A DNA stretch of 64,000 bases from Clostridium cibarium (lineage in GTDB: Bacteria; Bacillota; Clostridia; Clostridiales; Clostridiaceae), in assembly GCF_014836335.1 (NCBI RefSeq), contig NZ_JACSRA010000019.1:20646-84645 (forward strand). Reading direction: 5' to 3'. Shown here in pieces: positions 1-8,884 of the stretch. Position 1 is the first letter of the stretch; each line of letters starts with the position of its first letter. The position numbers and the translations under genes are program-made. The notes under the pieces are model-generated. The model saw only the letters and a list, made by a program, of their open reading frames with translations, was not told the origin of the DNA and did not search any database.

Positions 1-218
1 TTATTTGATTTCAAATCAACTACTGAACTATTTGAATCCGTTTTCCCACCATTATTAGGATTTGAAAATGTAGCTGATGCAGTTCCCGTCGAATATTGAG
101 TCTGTGGCCCAACAAGGTTATTAAGATGCTCTTCTACAGTTTCTGCCTTAACCATCTTATTGGGAATTAGAAGAATTAATATTGATGTTAACATTAATCC
201 CTTCCATATGCGTTTCAT
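1..218 (-). CDS. Secreted protein of unknown function, N-terminal part only
   Basis: This gene runs off the left edge of the window; only its first 72 or so codons are present. The start at 218 follows a strong GGGGGAG ribosome binding site. The N-terminus (MKRIWKGLMLTSILILLIP) is a typical signal peptide, probably cleaved after the VKA at about residue 25. The mature start is rich in Asn, Ser, Thr and Gly, as in exported clostridial proteins. It is the third gene of a run with the two membrane-anchored proteins upstream, starting 11 bases after the stop of the preceding gene. No domain can be recognised in what is visible. The function is unknown. Confidence 0.7.
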   Translation of the reverse strand, partial: MKRIWKGLMLTSILILLIPNKMVKAETVEEHLNNLVGPQTQYSTGTASATFSNPNNGGKTDSNSSVVDLKSN

Positions 219-229
219 AATTACTCCCC

Positions 230-1096
230 CTAATTCTCGTATTTACTTGCATATATTTTTGAATAAATTTTTTCTTCTTTGTTTACTCCTACTAACTCCT
301 TAATTAAATCTTCACTTTCTATATTTGCTTTTCTTGCAATTGATAAAGCTTTAATTACTTGCTCTTCTGTTATAGATTTATTAGAAGAATATTTTACTAT
401 ATCGGCACTTGTTATAGCAGTTGAGTATAGTGATTCTTCTAAATTTAATATTCCAAGACTTAACTTTATTTTTCTCCAATTTCCATCTTTTTTTCTTTCA
501 TCAATTAAGTCCTCAAATTTACCAAGTCCTTTTTGTGAAATTCTATCTGCAATCATTATGTCATCAGTCTTTAAATTACTGTTTTTTAATATTTCGTCAA
601 TAAGGCCATCCTGAAAATTTGATGGAACAAACTCCTTGTTTTTTTTATTATACTTTTCAAATACACCTTCCCAACTAACACTACCATCCTTATCTTTTAG
701 CAAATTTAGAATATCTTCAACTTGTCCATATTTTTCATAAATAAAGTTATAGCATGTAAATACATCTGAAGGATTATATCCTTTTTTTAAAGCTTCATTA
801 ACTTTTTCTTGAAATTCTTCTGGAACATCTAATTCAACAATTAATTTTTTGTAATTTTCAATATTTCTATCTGCATCTTTTTCATCATTTTTCCTAATAA
901 CATCAGTTATCTCATCCTCTAAATTTACCTCTGTAGTATCAACTTCCTTAGGAGTGTATTTTGACTCTTCTAAGTTTCCAACACCTGCATTATTATATGC
1001 GTCTTTTTTATTTCTAATAGTATAAATAGTAATAATAACCCCTACTATTAAGAGTAAACTTATTACTCCGTAAATTACTCTTTTATCTTTCTTCAT
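230..1096 (-). CDS. Membrane-anchored protein of unknown function (288 aa)
   Basis: I do not recognise a family. The protein has a short basic N-terminus, one hydrophobic segment at about residues 8-27 and then a hydrophilic, mostly helical region. The likely topology is a single N-terminal anchor with the bulk outside the cell. A GGTAGG ribosome binding site precedes the start at 1096, only 5 bases after the upstream gene's stop, so the two are co-transcribed. The 3' end is 11 bases from the next signal-peptide gene. The shared topology suggests that the three products act together at the cell surface; that is inference from context only. Confidence 0.75.
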   Translation of the reverse strand: MKKDKRVIYGVISLLLIVGVIITIYTIRNKKDAYNNAGVGNLEESKYTPKEVDTTEVNLEDEITDVIRKNDEKDADRNIENYKKLIVELDVPEEFQEKVNEALKKGYNPSDVFTCYNFIYEKYGQVEDILNLLKDKDGSVSWEGVFEKYNKKNKEFVPSNFQDGLIDEILKNSNLKTDDIMIADRISQKGLGKFEDLIDERKKDGNWRKIKLSLGILNLEESLYSTAITSADIVKYSSNKSITEEQVIKALSIARKANIESEDLIKELVGVNKEEKIYSKIYASKYEN

Positions 1097-1101
1097 AAGT
1101 A

Positions 1102-1896
1102 TTACCTACCTTCAACATTTAAACTTCTACTGTTAATATCATCTATTTCTCTCATAGCATCTTCTGTTGGATGTTGTACCTTTGAATCATTAGTATTATT
1201 AAACTTTTCGTTCTTAGACTTGTTATTATTCATATCATTACTTAATCCATTATTCATACTTTTATCTTCTACATTCTTATCACTGTTTTTAGTATTATTA
1301 GTTTCCTGCTGTACTTTTTCTAAATAAACCTGTTCTATTTTCGATGAAGTTATTATTTCACCATTTTTTATTTTATTTATATTTTCATCTTTTTCTTTTT
1401 TATAATCATCTTCATTTGTTAAATATTTTTCCAAATCAATATTTAATTGTATAGACAAAAGATATTCATCCAGAACAATTTCGTAGCCTCCAAATTTATC
1501 CTTTAATTTTAATAATAAACATACCGCTTTATTCTCCTCTATTTTATTTTGTAATAGAACATACTCATCATATAAAGCTAAGTTATCTTTACTTCTTTCC
1601 ATAATTATTTGTTTTAATTCATTAATTAAATTTTCTACTATTGATTTTGTTTCTTTTATATCATCAACTTTAAATTGTCCTGAATATATATCCTTTGAAT
1701 ACTTATCAACATCTAACTTTTTACTAAAATTATTTCTATTATTATCTTCTGAAACTTGCGAAGCCTTCGGAATATTTTCTTTAGCTTGAGACTTTCTTAA
1801 ATTCACTATTTGAAATATACATGTTGTTATAACAATTGCCATCATAACAACAATTGAAATAACTTTCATAAAAAACTTACTTTTATTAAATTTCAT
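1102..1896 (-). CDS. Membrane-anchored protein of unknown function (264 aa)
   Basis: The start is set at 1896. The GGGGAG ribosome binding site lies inside the slightly longer possible reading frame that begins at 1911, so the downstream ATG is the real one. The protein has one N-terminal hydrophobic segment (about residues 9-29), a predicted helical middle and a low-complexity C-terminal region rich in Asn, Lys, Ser and Asp (about 180-235). No family is recognised. It heads a three-gene run with the proteins at 230-1096 and 1-218 and lies 176 bases downstream of the large surface protein. It looks like a surface-exposed accessory protein with a disordered tail. Confidence 0.72.
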   Translation of the reverse strand: MKFNKSKFFMKVISIVVMMAIVITTCIFQIVNLRKSQAKENIPKASQVSEDNNRNNFSKKLDVDKYSKDIYSGQFKVDDIKETKSIVENLINELKQIIMERSKDNLALYDEYVLLQNKIEENKAVCLLLKLKDKFGGYEIVLDEYLLSIQLNIDLEKYLTNEDDYKKEKDENINKIKNGEIITSSKIEQVYLEKVQQETNNTKNSDKNVEDKSMNNGLSNDMNNNKSKNEKFNNTNDSKVQHPTEDAMREIDDINSRSLNVEGR

Positions 1897-2072
1897 CTTA
1901 CTCCCCACCACCCCAATATTTAACTTTATTGTTTAAGCCAACCAAAAATAAATTAGAAAGTTTATTATATATGTAAGTTTTAAACTTTCGCATCTTTATT
2001 AAATTTAGCCATTTGGCCTTACAAAACTAAATTTCTAAATCTATTTATTAATATCTTATACAAATTAACAAC

Positions 2073-5000
2073 TTACTTCGCTATTTTTCCACTTGACATT
2101 CCATTTAATAAATAATCAAAATAATATAATTTATTATTTTCACCATACTTATTCCTCAAATCTTGATATTTATCCTTGTAAGTTTTAAGAATAAAGTTCT
2201 CACTTCCATTTCTTCCTTCCTTCATACCATTATCTAAAAAGTGATTCATAATTGAATAAAAATCTGTTCCAAAAGCTTTTACTACATCCGGATTATTTTT
2301 ACAATAATATCCCATATTAAAGATAGGCGAAAGATTTCTATTTTCTTTATATCCGTAAGTTTTAAAATGATTATATGCTGCTTCATAATTAGTTGAACCA
2401 AAAGCAGCTACCAAATCCGCATTATTTTGCAAATAATATTTAACATCAAAAACTGCTGAAGCACATCTTCCTTCTTTAATACCATAAGTTATAAAGTGAT
2501 TATATAATTGTCCTTCATCATAGCCAAATGCATTCTTTAAATCTGAATATTTCTCAGCATAAAAAGCTGCATCAAAAAATTGATCTCCACAGTTACTTCT
2601 TTTATTGAAAGTGAATTCTCTACTAATATTTTTAAAGACAATCTTCATTTTGTGAGATCCATTTGTTAATTTCGCCAACACAGAATTGTCTATTTTTATT
2701 TCAAATCCACTTACTCCCGAATATTTATAATCTGGATATTTCGCCTTTATATCATTTCTTGTTATTCCTAATGTAATCATATAATCTGGGTTACCAAATA
2801 TTGCCCAAGCACTAACTAGATTACCATCAATATAAATCATGTTATTATCTTGGAACAAATCATCAGTATTTTTTATCTGATCAGGTGAATATGGACTTAG
2901 TACATATCCAGAAACAACAAACTTTCCAGAACCCTCATTTGATTTACTTGTTGATTCAACAACAATATCATTAGACTTGTTATTAATATTTATTTCAATT
3001 TCTTTTTCAACGTTTTTTAGTTTAATTTTTAGCTTATGTTTTCCGTTAGAAAACTTTCCAGTGTCAATTGTAAAAGAAAAACCACATTTATCTGCATACT
3101 TATAATCTGGATATTTCTTTTTAACATCATTCCTTGGAAACTGCACTTGTAACGCCATATTCCCCATAAACTCATTTTGCCCCTTACCATCAATTAAAAC
3201 ATTGCAGTCGCCTTCCCATGATGGCATAAATTCGCTTGGATCATAACTACTTATTATATAACCTGTTCCTGTTATAATTCCTTCTACTGCTTGATTACTA
3301 TTAATTCCTTCAATCACTATCTCTGGTGTTATATTTTTAACATTAATAGTAAACTCTTTTTCTGAATTCAAAATTTTTATTTTTATTTTATGTTGTCCAT
3401 CTTTTAAAGCCATAGTATCAATTTTAAAAGAAAACCCACATCTATCTGAATATTTATAATTTGGAGACCTCTGCTTAACATCATCTCTCTTTAGTTGTGT
3501 TGTTATTTTATTGTTGTAAGTCAATTCGCCATCAATATACACGCCACAATTAGAACTGAATAATAACTTATTGTTCTCTATTAAACTTGGATCGTAACTA
3601 CTTATTATATAGCCTGTTCCTTTAATAATTCCTCCTTGTATTTTGGTAGTATCTATTCCTTCTATCACCATATCTGCTACATCATTTTGTACATTTATAG
3701 AAAACTCTTTTTCTAACCCTATAAACTTAAATTTTATTTTATGATGACCATTTGATAGATGTAAAGTATTGAGAGTAAAAGAAAAACCACATTTATCTGA
3801 ATACTTATAATCTGAGTATTTTTGTTTAATATCATCTCTTTTTATTTGCATTATTAAATTACCATAATCAACCGACTGATCATCTACATACATTTTACAA
3901 TTATAATCATATGAATTTTCATCGTTAAATGTACTTGGATCATAACTACTTAAAACGTAGCCTGTTCCTTTAATAAGTCCTGATTGAATTTGACTTGTAT
4001 TTATCCCTTCAACTATTATATCCTTATACTTATTTTGTACATTTATGGTAAACTCTTTTTCTAAGCTACAAAACCTTAACTTTACTGTATGTTTACCATC
4101 AGATAGTTTTGTAGTGTCAATCTTAAAAGAAAAACCACATTTATCTGCATAAATATAAGTTGGGTTCTTTTTCTTTACATCATCTCTGTATATCCCTACT
4201 GCTAATTTATTATCAAAAGTTTCTGATTGTGCTTTACCATCTACATAAACGTCAGCATTTTCGCCAAAAAAGTCTGAACCTCCAATTGAAAAATCGCTTG
4301 GATTATAACTACTTAAAATATATCCACTTCCATTAATAATTCCTTGTTGCATTTGACTATAATCAGAATTATCAAGTATTACCTGTCTTTGAATATTATT
4401 AACATTAATTTTAAATTCCTTACTTGTCTCATGGAACATCAATTTTAGCGTATGCTGCCCATTAGCTATATTATACGTATCAAATTCAAATGAAAAACCT
4501 GAATTTCTAACATTACTATAATTAGAATATTTTAATTCTAAATCACTTCGTTCTGTACCAACAAGAAAATCTTGAATTTGTCCAGTTTTATCCAGACCAT
4601 CAATAAAAATTTTAGCATTTACTAAAGTTCTATCATTGCTTAAAAAACAACCTTTTACTTCCATATTACCACTTATCTCTTTTGAAAAATCTTGATTTTC
4701 AACAAAAATCAAAGTCTCCGGATGTGATTGTTCTGGCTTAGGTTCTGGGGTTGGATTGGATTCTAATTCAGTTTTTTCTTGCAAATAATTACTCTTTGAA
4801 ACCACTTTTCCAGAACTATTTTTTGCTACTATACGGAACTTATAAGACTGATTAGGCGCTAAATACTTCACTGTATATTTTGTTTCTCCGTTAACTTTCC
4901 CATCTAACCTATTACTATCCCTATAAATCTCATATGTAATAGATTCTGATTCATTACTAACCTTGTCCCATTCTAAAGTTATGCTATTGCTGTTTTTGAC

Positions 5001-5216
5001 TGAACACCAAACTTTAATCAATCCACTAGTAACTCCTTTATTGCTTGTATTGCCTCCCGATTGATTGGCAATATTTTTTTGCTGCGAAACACTGTTTGCA
5101 GTAGTTTCAGCGTATGCTTTTGTATCATTATTATCGAAAGGACTTAATAGTCCTAACACATTTACACATACAGCACAAATTGTAAATAATGATACTTTCT
5201 TTAAAAATTTCTTCAT
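2073..5216 (-). CDS. Large secreted repeat protein: fibronectin-like domain, six ~115-aa repeats, four short C-terminal repeats
   Basis: The start is set at 5216, because the GGGGG ribosome binding site directly abuts the alternative ATG at 5225. A signal peptide (about residues 1-37) is followed by a fibronectin type III-like domain (about 60-150) and a Pro/Glu linker near 155. Six tandem repeats of about 115 residues follow (about 165-850). They share the phrases GTGYIxSSYDPS, xxYIDG, RxDVKxKxPxYKYxDKCGFSF and a closing EKEFTINV. The C-terminus carries four ~47-residue repeats of the form FDxxYYxxNNxDLxxAFG...HFxxxGxxEGR, a motif seen in other clostridial exoproteins. There is no sortase or SLH signal. 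It is probably a cell-surface or secreted binding protein, either an adhesin or a carbohydrate or peptidoglycan binder. The ligand is unknown. Confidence 0.8.
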   Translation of the reverse strand: MKKFLKKVSLFTICAVCVNVLGLLSPFDNNDTKAYAETTANSVSQQKNIANQSGGNTSNKGVTSGLIKVWCSVKNSNSITLEWDKVSNESESITYEIYRDSNRLDGKVNGETKYTVKYLAPNQSYKFRIVAKNSSGKVVSKSNYLQEKTELESNPTPEPKPEQSHPETLIFVENQDFSKEISGNMEVKGCFLSNDRTLVNAKIFIDGLDKTGQIQDFLVGTERSDLELKYSNYSNVRNSGFSFEFDTYNIANGQHTLKLMFHETSKEFKINVNNIQRQVILDNSDYSQMQQGIINGSGYILSSYNPSDFSIGGSDFFGENADVYVDGKAQSETFDNKLAVGIYRDDVKKKNPTYIYADKCGFSFKIDTTKLSDGKHTVKLRFCSLEKEFTINVQNKYKDIIVEGINTSQIQSGLIKGTGYVLSSYDPSTFNDENSYDYNCKMYVDDQSVDYGNLIMQIKRDDIKQKYSDYKYSDKCGFSFTLNTLHLSNGHHKIKFKFIGLEKEFSINVQNDVADMVIEGIDTTKIQGGIIKGTGYIISSYDPSLIENNKLLFSSNCGVYIDGELTYNNKITTQLKRDDVKQRSPNYKYSDRCGFSFKIDTMALKDGQHKIKIKILNSEKEFTINVKNITPEIVIEGINSNQAVEGIITGTGYIISSYDPSEFMPSWEGDCNVLIDGKGQNEFMGNMALQVQFPRNDVKKKYPDYKYADKCGFSFTIDTGKFSNGKHKLKIKLKNVEKEIEININNKSNDIVVESTSKSNEGSGKFVVSGYVLSPYSPDQIKNTDDLFQDNNMIYIDGNLVSAWAIFGNPDYMITLGITRNDIKAKYPDYKYSGVSGFEIKIDNSVLAKLTNGSHKMKIVFKNISREFTFNKRSNCGDQFFDAAFYAEKYSDLKNAFGYDEGQLYNHFITYGIKEGRCASAVFDVKYYLQNNADLVAAFGSTNYEAAYNHFKTYGYKENRNLSPIFNMGYYCKNNPDVVKAFGTDFYSIMNHFLDNGMKEGRNGSENFILKTYKDKYQDLRNKYGENNKLYYFDYLLNGMSSGKIAK

Positions 5217-5587
5217 ATAATTCATCCCCCTTGTAAGTAGTTTTAATATTAAAAAATTTATTTTTTTAATATTAATTATCTTTACAATTATAAAACTTGC
5301 ATTTTTTTATGTAAAACAATTTCATTTTTCACATTTTTACTAATTACGACATTTTATTATGTTAATATTTCCCATCATCCTACATAAATCTACATTTCAC
5401 GAAAATAATTATTTGTATCTATATGATTTCCACATCTAAATAACATAAAAACAGGAATTCTAAGCGATTCCTGTTTTTATACCATTTATCTATTTTTTTA
5501 AATATTTAAATTTAATTAATTTAAATATTTAAATACAGTTCAACCTTGCCCTGTAAATTACAAATTAATTCTTAATTTAACAAACTT
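5217..5587. other. Intergenic region, AT-rich
   Basis: This gap separates the large surface protein from the phosphatase operon. It holds the operon's terminator (5447-5478). On either side of 5520 there is also an AT-only imperfect inverted repeat in which TTAAATATTTAAA-like arms occur twice (about 5497-5535). The remainder up to 5217 must contain the promoter of the surface protein. I see no convincing small gene. Confidence 0.6.
5447..5478 (-). terminator. Rho-independent terminator of the FIST/MCP/phosphatase operon
   Basis: A perfect 12-bp inverted repeat (arms AAAAACAGGAAT and its complement) encloses an 8-base loop, and a T-run follows on the minus strand. It lies about 110 bases after the phosphatase stop. 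Confidence 0.8.
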
Positions 5588-6568
5588 TTATTCAAAACAC
5601 CACTCACTCCAAGATGTTTTAAAGTTATCATTATTTAATTTACAATACTTATAGAATTTCTTTAAGAAATCAGCTCTATTTTCATCCCCTGTTTCATTAT
5701 CTTCAGCATCTTTCTTTAAGATATCAGATCCACCTATAAGTGCTTGACGCTCCATTATATCTTCAAAACTTACTTCTTTTGCATTATGCATCATATCATA
5801 CATAGCCATAAAAGTAGTAGTTCTTCCTACCCCACCTCTACAGTGAAAATGAACCCAAGTATCCTTTGTAGATATTTTTCTCATCTTTTTTACAAATAAG
5901 TCTACTTCATCATCCTTAGGTTTTAAGTGATCTGTTACAGTAAGTCTTAAATAATCTATTTTTTGAGATTCTGCTAATTGTTTTTCTGTCTGAACTTTTT
6001 TAGGTTTTATAATTTCAGAAATGGTATTAACAGATTTCCCTTCTTTAAGTTTATCAAAAACAATATATTTATCTTTTTTAATCTTTTTTAATTTATCCTT
6101 TTCATTCCTTATGATATCTTTTCTTTCTTTATTTATATTAGCCTGATCTCTTTTTCCATACCAACTTATAGCCATTCCCTTAAGAAAGCCATGAGCTTCT
6201 TGCCTTAAATCTACATCTATAATATTTTTGATTTTTTTATTAACTTCAAATTTATCTTTTATCATTTTAAGACTGTTTTTGCTAAGAGCCCCACTACCTG
6301 ATTCATTCAAGTCTCTTAATCCTTTTAAGTTAACATTACTAGATGATTCTCTATTAATTACATCACCTGACATTCTAAAATTTTTAGGCAATGTATTTTC
6401 ATTATCTTTGTCTATTACTAATTTTACGTCTTTATTATTTTGTGAAACTTTAGTTTTAGCAAATTCTAAAAGAATGTTATCTATCACCTTTGGTTGTAAA
6501 GAATATGAACCTACTACTAATCCTGCAATAACCATTATACTAACTAAATGCTTTAACTTTTTCTTCAT
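5588..6568 (-). CDS. Exported PTP-like phytase / inositol-phosphate-type cysteine phosphatase
   Basis: The active-site loop HCRGGVGRTTTF (Cys243, Arg249) is the CX5R signature of cysteine-based phosphatases. The surrounding phrases (RLTVTDHLKP with the general-acid Asp, and the MYDMM and RQALIGG helices after the loop) match PTP-like phytases and related bacterial dual-specificity phosphatases. The N-terminus is a signal peptide or anchor (about residues 1-25), so the enzyme acts outside the membrane. At 326 residues it is the usual family length. An AGGAGAGG ribosome binding site precedes the start. It is the last gene of an operon 21 bases after the soluble chemotaxis protein. Family members dephosphorylate inositol phosphates or phosphotyrosine; the actual substrate here is not shown by the sequence. 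Confidence 0.85.
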   Translation of the reverse strand: MKKKLKHLVSIMVIAGLVVGSYSLQPKVIDNILLEFAKTKVSQNNKDVKLVIDKDNENTLPKNFRMSGDVINRESSSNVNLKGLRDLNESGSGALSKNSLKMIKDKFEVNKKIKNIIDVDLRQEAHGFLKGMAISWYGKRDQANINKERKDIIRNEKDKLKKIKKDKYIVFDKLKEGKSVNTISEIIKPKKVQTEKQLAESQKIDYLRLTVTDHLKPKDDEVDLFVKKMRKISTKDTWVHFHCRGGVGRTTTFMAMYDMMHNAKEVSFEDIMERQALIGGSDILKKDAEDNETGDENRADFLKKFYKYCKLNNDNFKTSWSEWCFE

Positions 6569-6589
6569 TATAAACCTCTCCTATTACTT

Positions 6590-7570
6590 TTACTTACTTT
6601 CTTCATATTCCTTTTGAAGAATCTTAATCTGATTTAAATGATTTAAAATATGTAAATAAAAATCAGCTTTAGCTTGTACGCTATATATTAATTCTTCTAA
6701 ATCATTATTATCATTAATTGATTTCTCAACTACATTTCCCAAATTCTTCTCTATAGATTCTATGTTTTCCTTATTCTCCATTTGAGATTCTTTTACCTTT
6801 CCCATGCTTGTAGCTACGTCTTTACCTGCTTGGAGCATTCTGCCTAACTGATTCTCAGATGCTCTAATGCCACTTATTGTAGCATTAACTACTTCTGACC
6901 CTTCATTGGACTTTACCCTTAGTAGTTCTATAATTTTCGTCATATTTTTATTAGAATCAAAGATACTCTTTACGCTATTTTTAGTATTCTCAGATAACTT
7001 TTTTATTTCATTTGCCACAACTGAAAATCCTTTTCCTGCATCTCCAGCCCTTGCTGCTTCTATAGATGCATTTAAAGCTAAAAGATTAGTTTGAGTAGAT
7101 ATGTCTGTAATAAGGTTTGCTATCTTATTAATATTCATATATTCTTTTTGCAAATCTTCAAAGCTACTAACTATGTCTTGAAATGCATTATGAACTGACC
7201 CCATATGATTTGCTAAGCTATCTATTGCCTTTCCTGCACTACTTATTTCACTGGATGATAATTTTAGTTTTCCAAACACCTCTCCTACCAATTCTTCTAT
7301 ATTATCATTATTATTTGATACTGTATGAAGATATTTTTCTATTTCTTGAATTTGACTTGTTGTATATTCATTTCCCTCATGAAGCTTTTTTAAGCCATAA
7401 GTCATTCCGCCTTCTTCCTTAAAGAGACCATTAATATTTTTATCTATTTCTGATGATAAAACAAAAACTTCCTCAATATAGTCAAATTTATTTTTTGAAA
7501 GATTTTCTACTTCATATATCTTTTCTTCATTTTTAAATATATCTTGTTCCTTTCTTTTTCTATTAAACAA
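6590..7570 (-). CDS. Soluble methyl-accepting chemotaxis-type signalling protein
   Basis: The 326-residue protein has no membrane segment. Its C-terminal half holds the hairpin tip of chemoreceptor signalling domains (residues about 158-190, with [14 protein letters not shown] and [12 protein letters not shown]), which contacts CheA and CheW. The N-terminal ~130 residues are helical and show no recognised sensor domain, so a partner probably supplies the input. The gene begins 18 bases after the stop of the FIST-domain protein, which is a good candidate for that partner, and is followed by the exported phosphatase. It is probably a cytoplasmic chemoreceptor or a CheA-independent signalling helper. 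Confidence 0.85.
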   Translation of the reverse strand: MFNRKRKEQDIFKNEEKIYEVENLSKNKFDYIEEVFVLSSEIDKNINGLFKEEGGMTYGLKKLHEGNEYTTSQIQEIEKYLHTVSNNNDNIEELVGEVFGKLKLSSSEISSAGKAIDSLANHMGSVHNAFQDIVSSFEDLQKEYMNINKIANLITDISTQTNLLALNASIEAARAGDAGKGFSVVANEIKKLSENTKNSVKSIFDSNKNMTKIIELLRVKSNEGSEVVNATISGIRASENQLGRMLQAGKDVATSMGKVKESQMENKENIESIEKNLGNVVEKSINDNNDLEELIYSVQAKADFYLHILNHLNQIKILQKEYEESK

Positions 7571-7588
7571 ATTAATACCCCCTTAAGT

Positions 7589-8620
7589 TTATTCCATAGC
7601 TAAAAGAACCATGGTTTGATTGAAATGATGCTTATAAAATTGCTCTCCATAGCAAATAAATCCTGTAGTATTTTTACAGAACCTTAATAACTCATGATCA
7701 AAATTTTTCCATAGTCCTTCATTTTGAAATTTTATACTTCTTAAAATGCAATTTAAAGCTAGAGTAAACTTAGGTTTAAACTTAATTTCGCTAATAGTAT
7801 TTTGGAGCATACTTATTGGATCCATTGGTTCAAGTAATTCAACAAAAGTATTAGGTAACATCTGACAGTAGAAAGTAATTGACTTATTCTCATTAACTTT
7901 CATAGGTGAAGCTATATAAATATTATCTTTTCCTATCTTCCCTAGAGGATTATTCATAAAATGGCTTGAAAGTTCACTTTCTGTAATTCCTAAGGCTTTA
8001 GCATATTCTGTGCTTGCATTATTATTATTAAATGTTTTAACCACTCTATTTATTGGATCAGCATCAGTTACCAATAACTTTATCCCTGTTGGCTTATATA
8101 TATTTTCCTTTACTATTTGTGTTTTCTTCTTACTATTAAAGAATAAGGCAACACTATGTACTTTTTTCTTTCCAATGTAAATTAGAGTTTCTTTAAATTC
8201 AGTATAATCTCCAGCACTTCCCCCTATGATTTTGAAGTTTTCCTTTGCAAAGAAAAATGTTGTTACTATACTTTCTTCCACACCTGACAATCCATCGCAA
8301 AGTAATAAAGCAAGGGCATTTTCATTATCTTTCACCTTATTATAAGCACCATTAAGCTTTTCCAAACTCTTTATTGGAGGATATAAGACTTCTACTACCT
8401 CTACCTCCTGTAAATCATATTGAAAACCTGTAAATACATGGCTTTCAAAACCATCATAAGTGTATTCTCCTGATGTTGAGCATAATACTACATTATCATT
8501 AACTTTTTTATTAAGCTCTAAAACCTTTTCTGGTTCACAAAACACCACATAGCCATATGAGTTATTTTCATTTAAATAACTTATTGTTTCTTCTGCACTT
8601 AAAAATTTAAATACTTCCAT
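7589..8620 (-). CDS. FIST-domain sensory protein
   Basis: The N-terminal region (VVLCSTSGEYTYDGF followed by FTGFQYDLQEVEVVEVLYPP) matches the FIST N domain. The C-terminal part (about residues 210-335, with NPLGKIG, ASPMKVNENKSITFYCQMLP and CILRS) matches FIST C. FIST domains are predicted cytosolic small-ligand sensors, possibly for amino acids, and commonly neighbour chemotaxis or GGDEF/EAL genes. The start is placed at 8620, about 10 bases after AAAGG, in preference to a GTG at 8638 that has no well-spaced binding site. It is first in an operon with the soluble chemotaxis protein and the phosphatase. A TATAAT box on the minus strand (8674-8679) is a plausible promoter, but its -35 is weak. 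Confidence 0.87.
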   Translation of the reverse strand: MEVFKFLSAEETISYLNENNSYGYVVFCEPEKVLELNKKVNDNVVLCSTSGEYTYDGFESHVFTGFQYDLQEVEVVEVLYPPIKSLEKLNGAYNKVKDNENALALLLCDGLSGVEESIVTTFFFAKENFKIIGGSAGDYTEFKETLIYIGKKKVHSVALFFNSKKKTQIVKENIYKPTGIKLLVTDADPINRVVKTFNNNNASTEYAKALGITESELSSHFMNNPLGKIGKDNIYIASPMKVNENKSITFYCQMLPNTFVELLEPMDPISMLQNTISEIKFKPKFTLALNCILRSIKFQNEGLWKNFDHELLRFCKNTTGFICYGEQFYKHHFNQTMVLLAME

Positions 8621-8827
8621 ATCCTTTCTACCTTTCACTTTTCCGATTTTACATTATTTTATTTAATATCTATATTATACCAAATTGTTACTAAATTTTC
8701 TAATAAATCTTATAAAATCACAATTTTTATGAAAAATAGAGAAAATTAAATACTTAGTAGATTTCTCTTGTATATGTTTATAAATTATGTTATTCTATTT
8801 AAGCAGTTGGTACAATAGTGCTAATTG

Positions 8828-8864
8828 GGGAGCTTGGGTTGTCTTTCGCCGGATACCAAGCTCC
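8828..8864. ncRNA. Strong intergenic hairpin, possible small RNA or terminator
   Basis: A perfect 10-bp stem (GGGAGCTTGG with its complement) encloses a 17-base loop, and the first loop bases can pair further (TGTC with GATA). It lies just past the stop of the Crp/Fnr gene. On the minus strand no T-run follows; on the plus strand CTCCC is followed by TTTGTTTA. A plausible plus-strand promoter (TTGTAT, 17 bases, TATTCT) lies about 60 bases upstream. I cannot match it to a known riboswitch. Either a short plus-strand RNA or a bidirectional stop signal would fit. Confidence 0.45.
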
Positions 8865-8884
8865 CTTTGTTTATACTTTAATAT

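Noticed and set aside
5497..5535. AT-only inverted repeat near 5520 as a possible attachment site or origin element.
   Set aside because: Composed only of A and T in a very AT-rich region; no flanking integrase or conserved core.
7183..7422. Plus-strand open reading frame opposite the soluble chemotaxis gene.
   Set aside because: It is a mirror of a strongly supported minus-strand coding region, with no ribosome binding site or recognisable protein.
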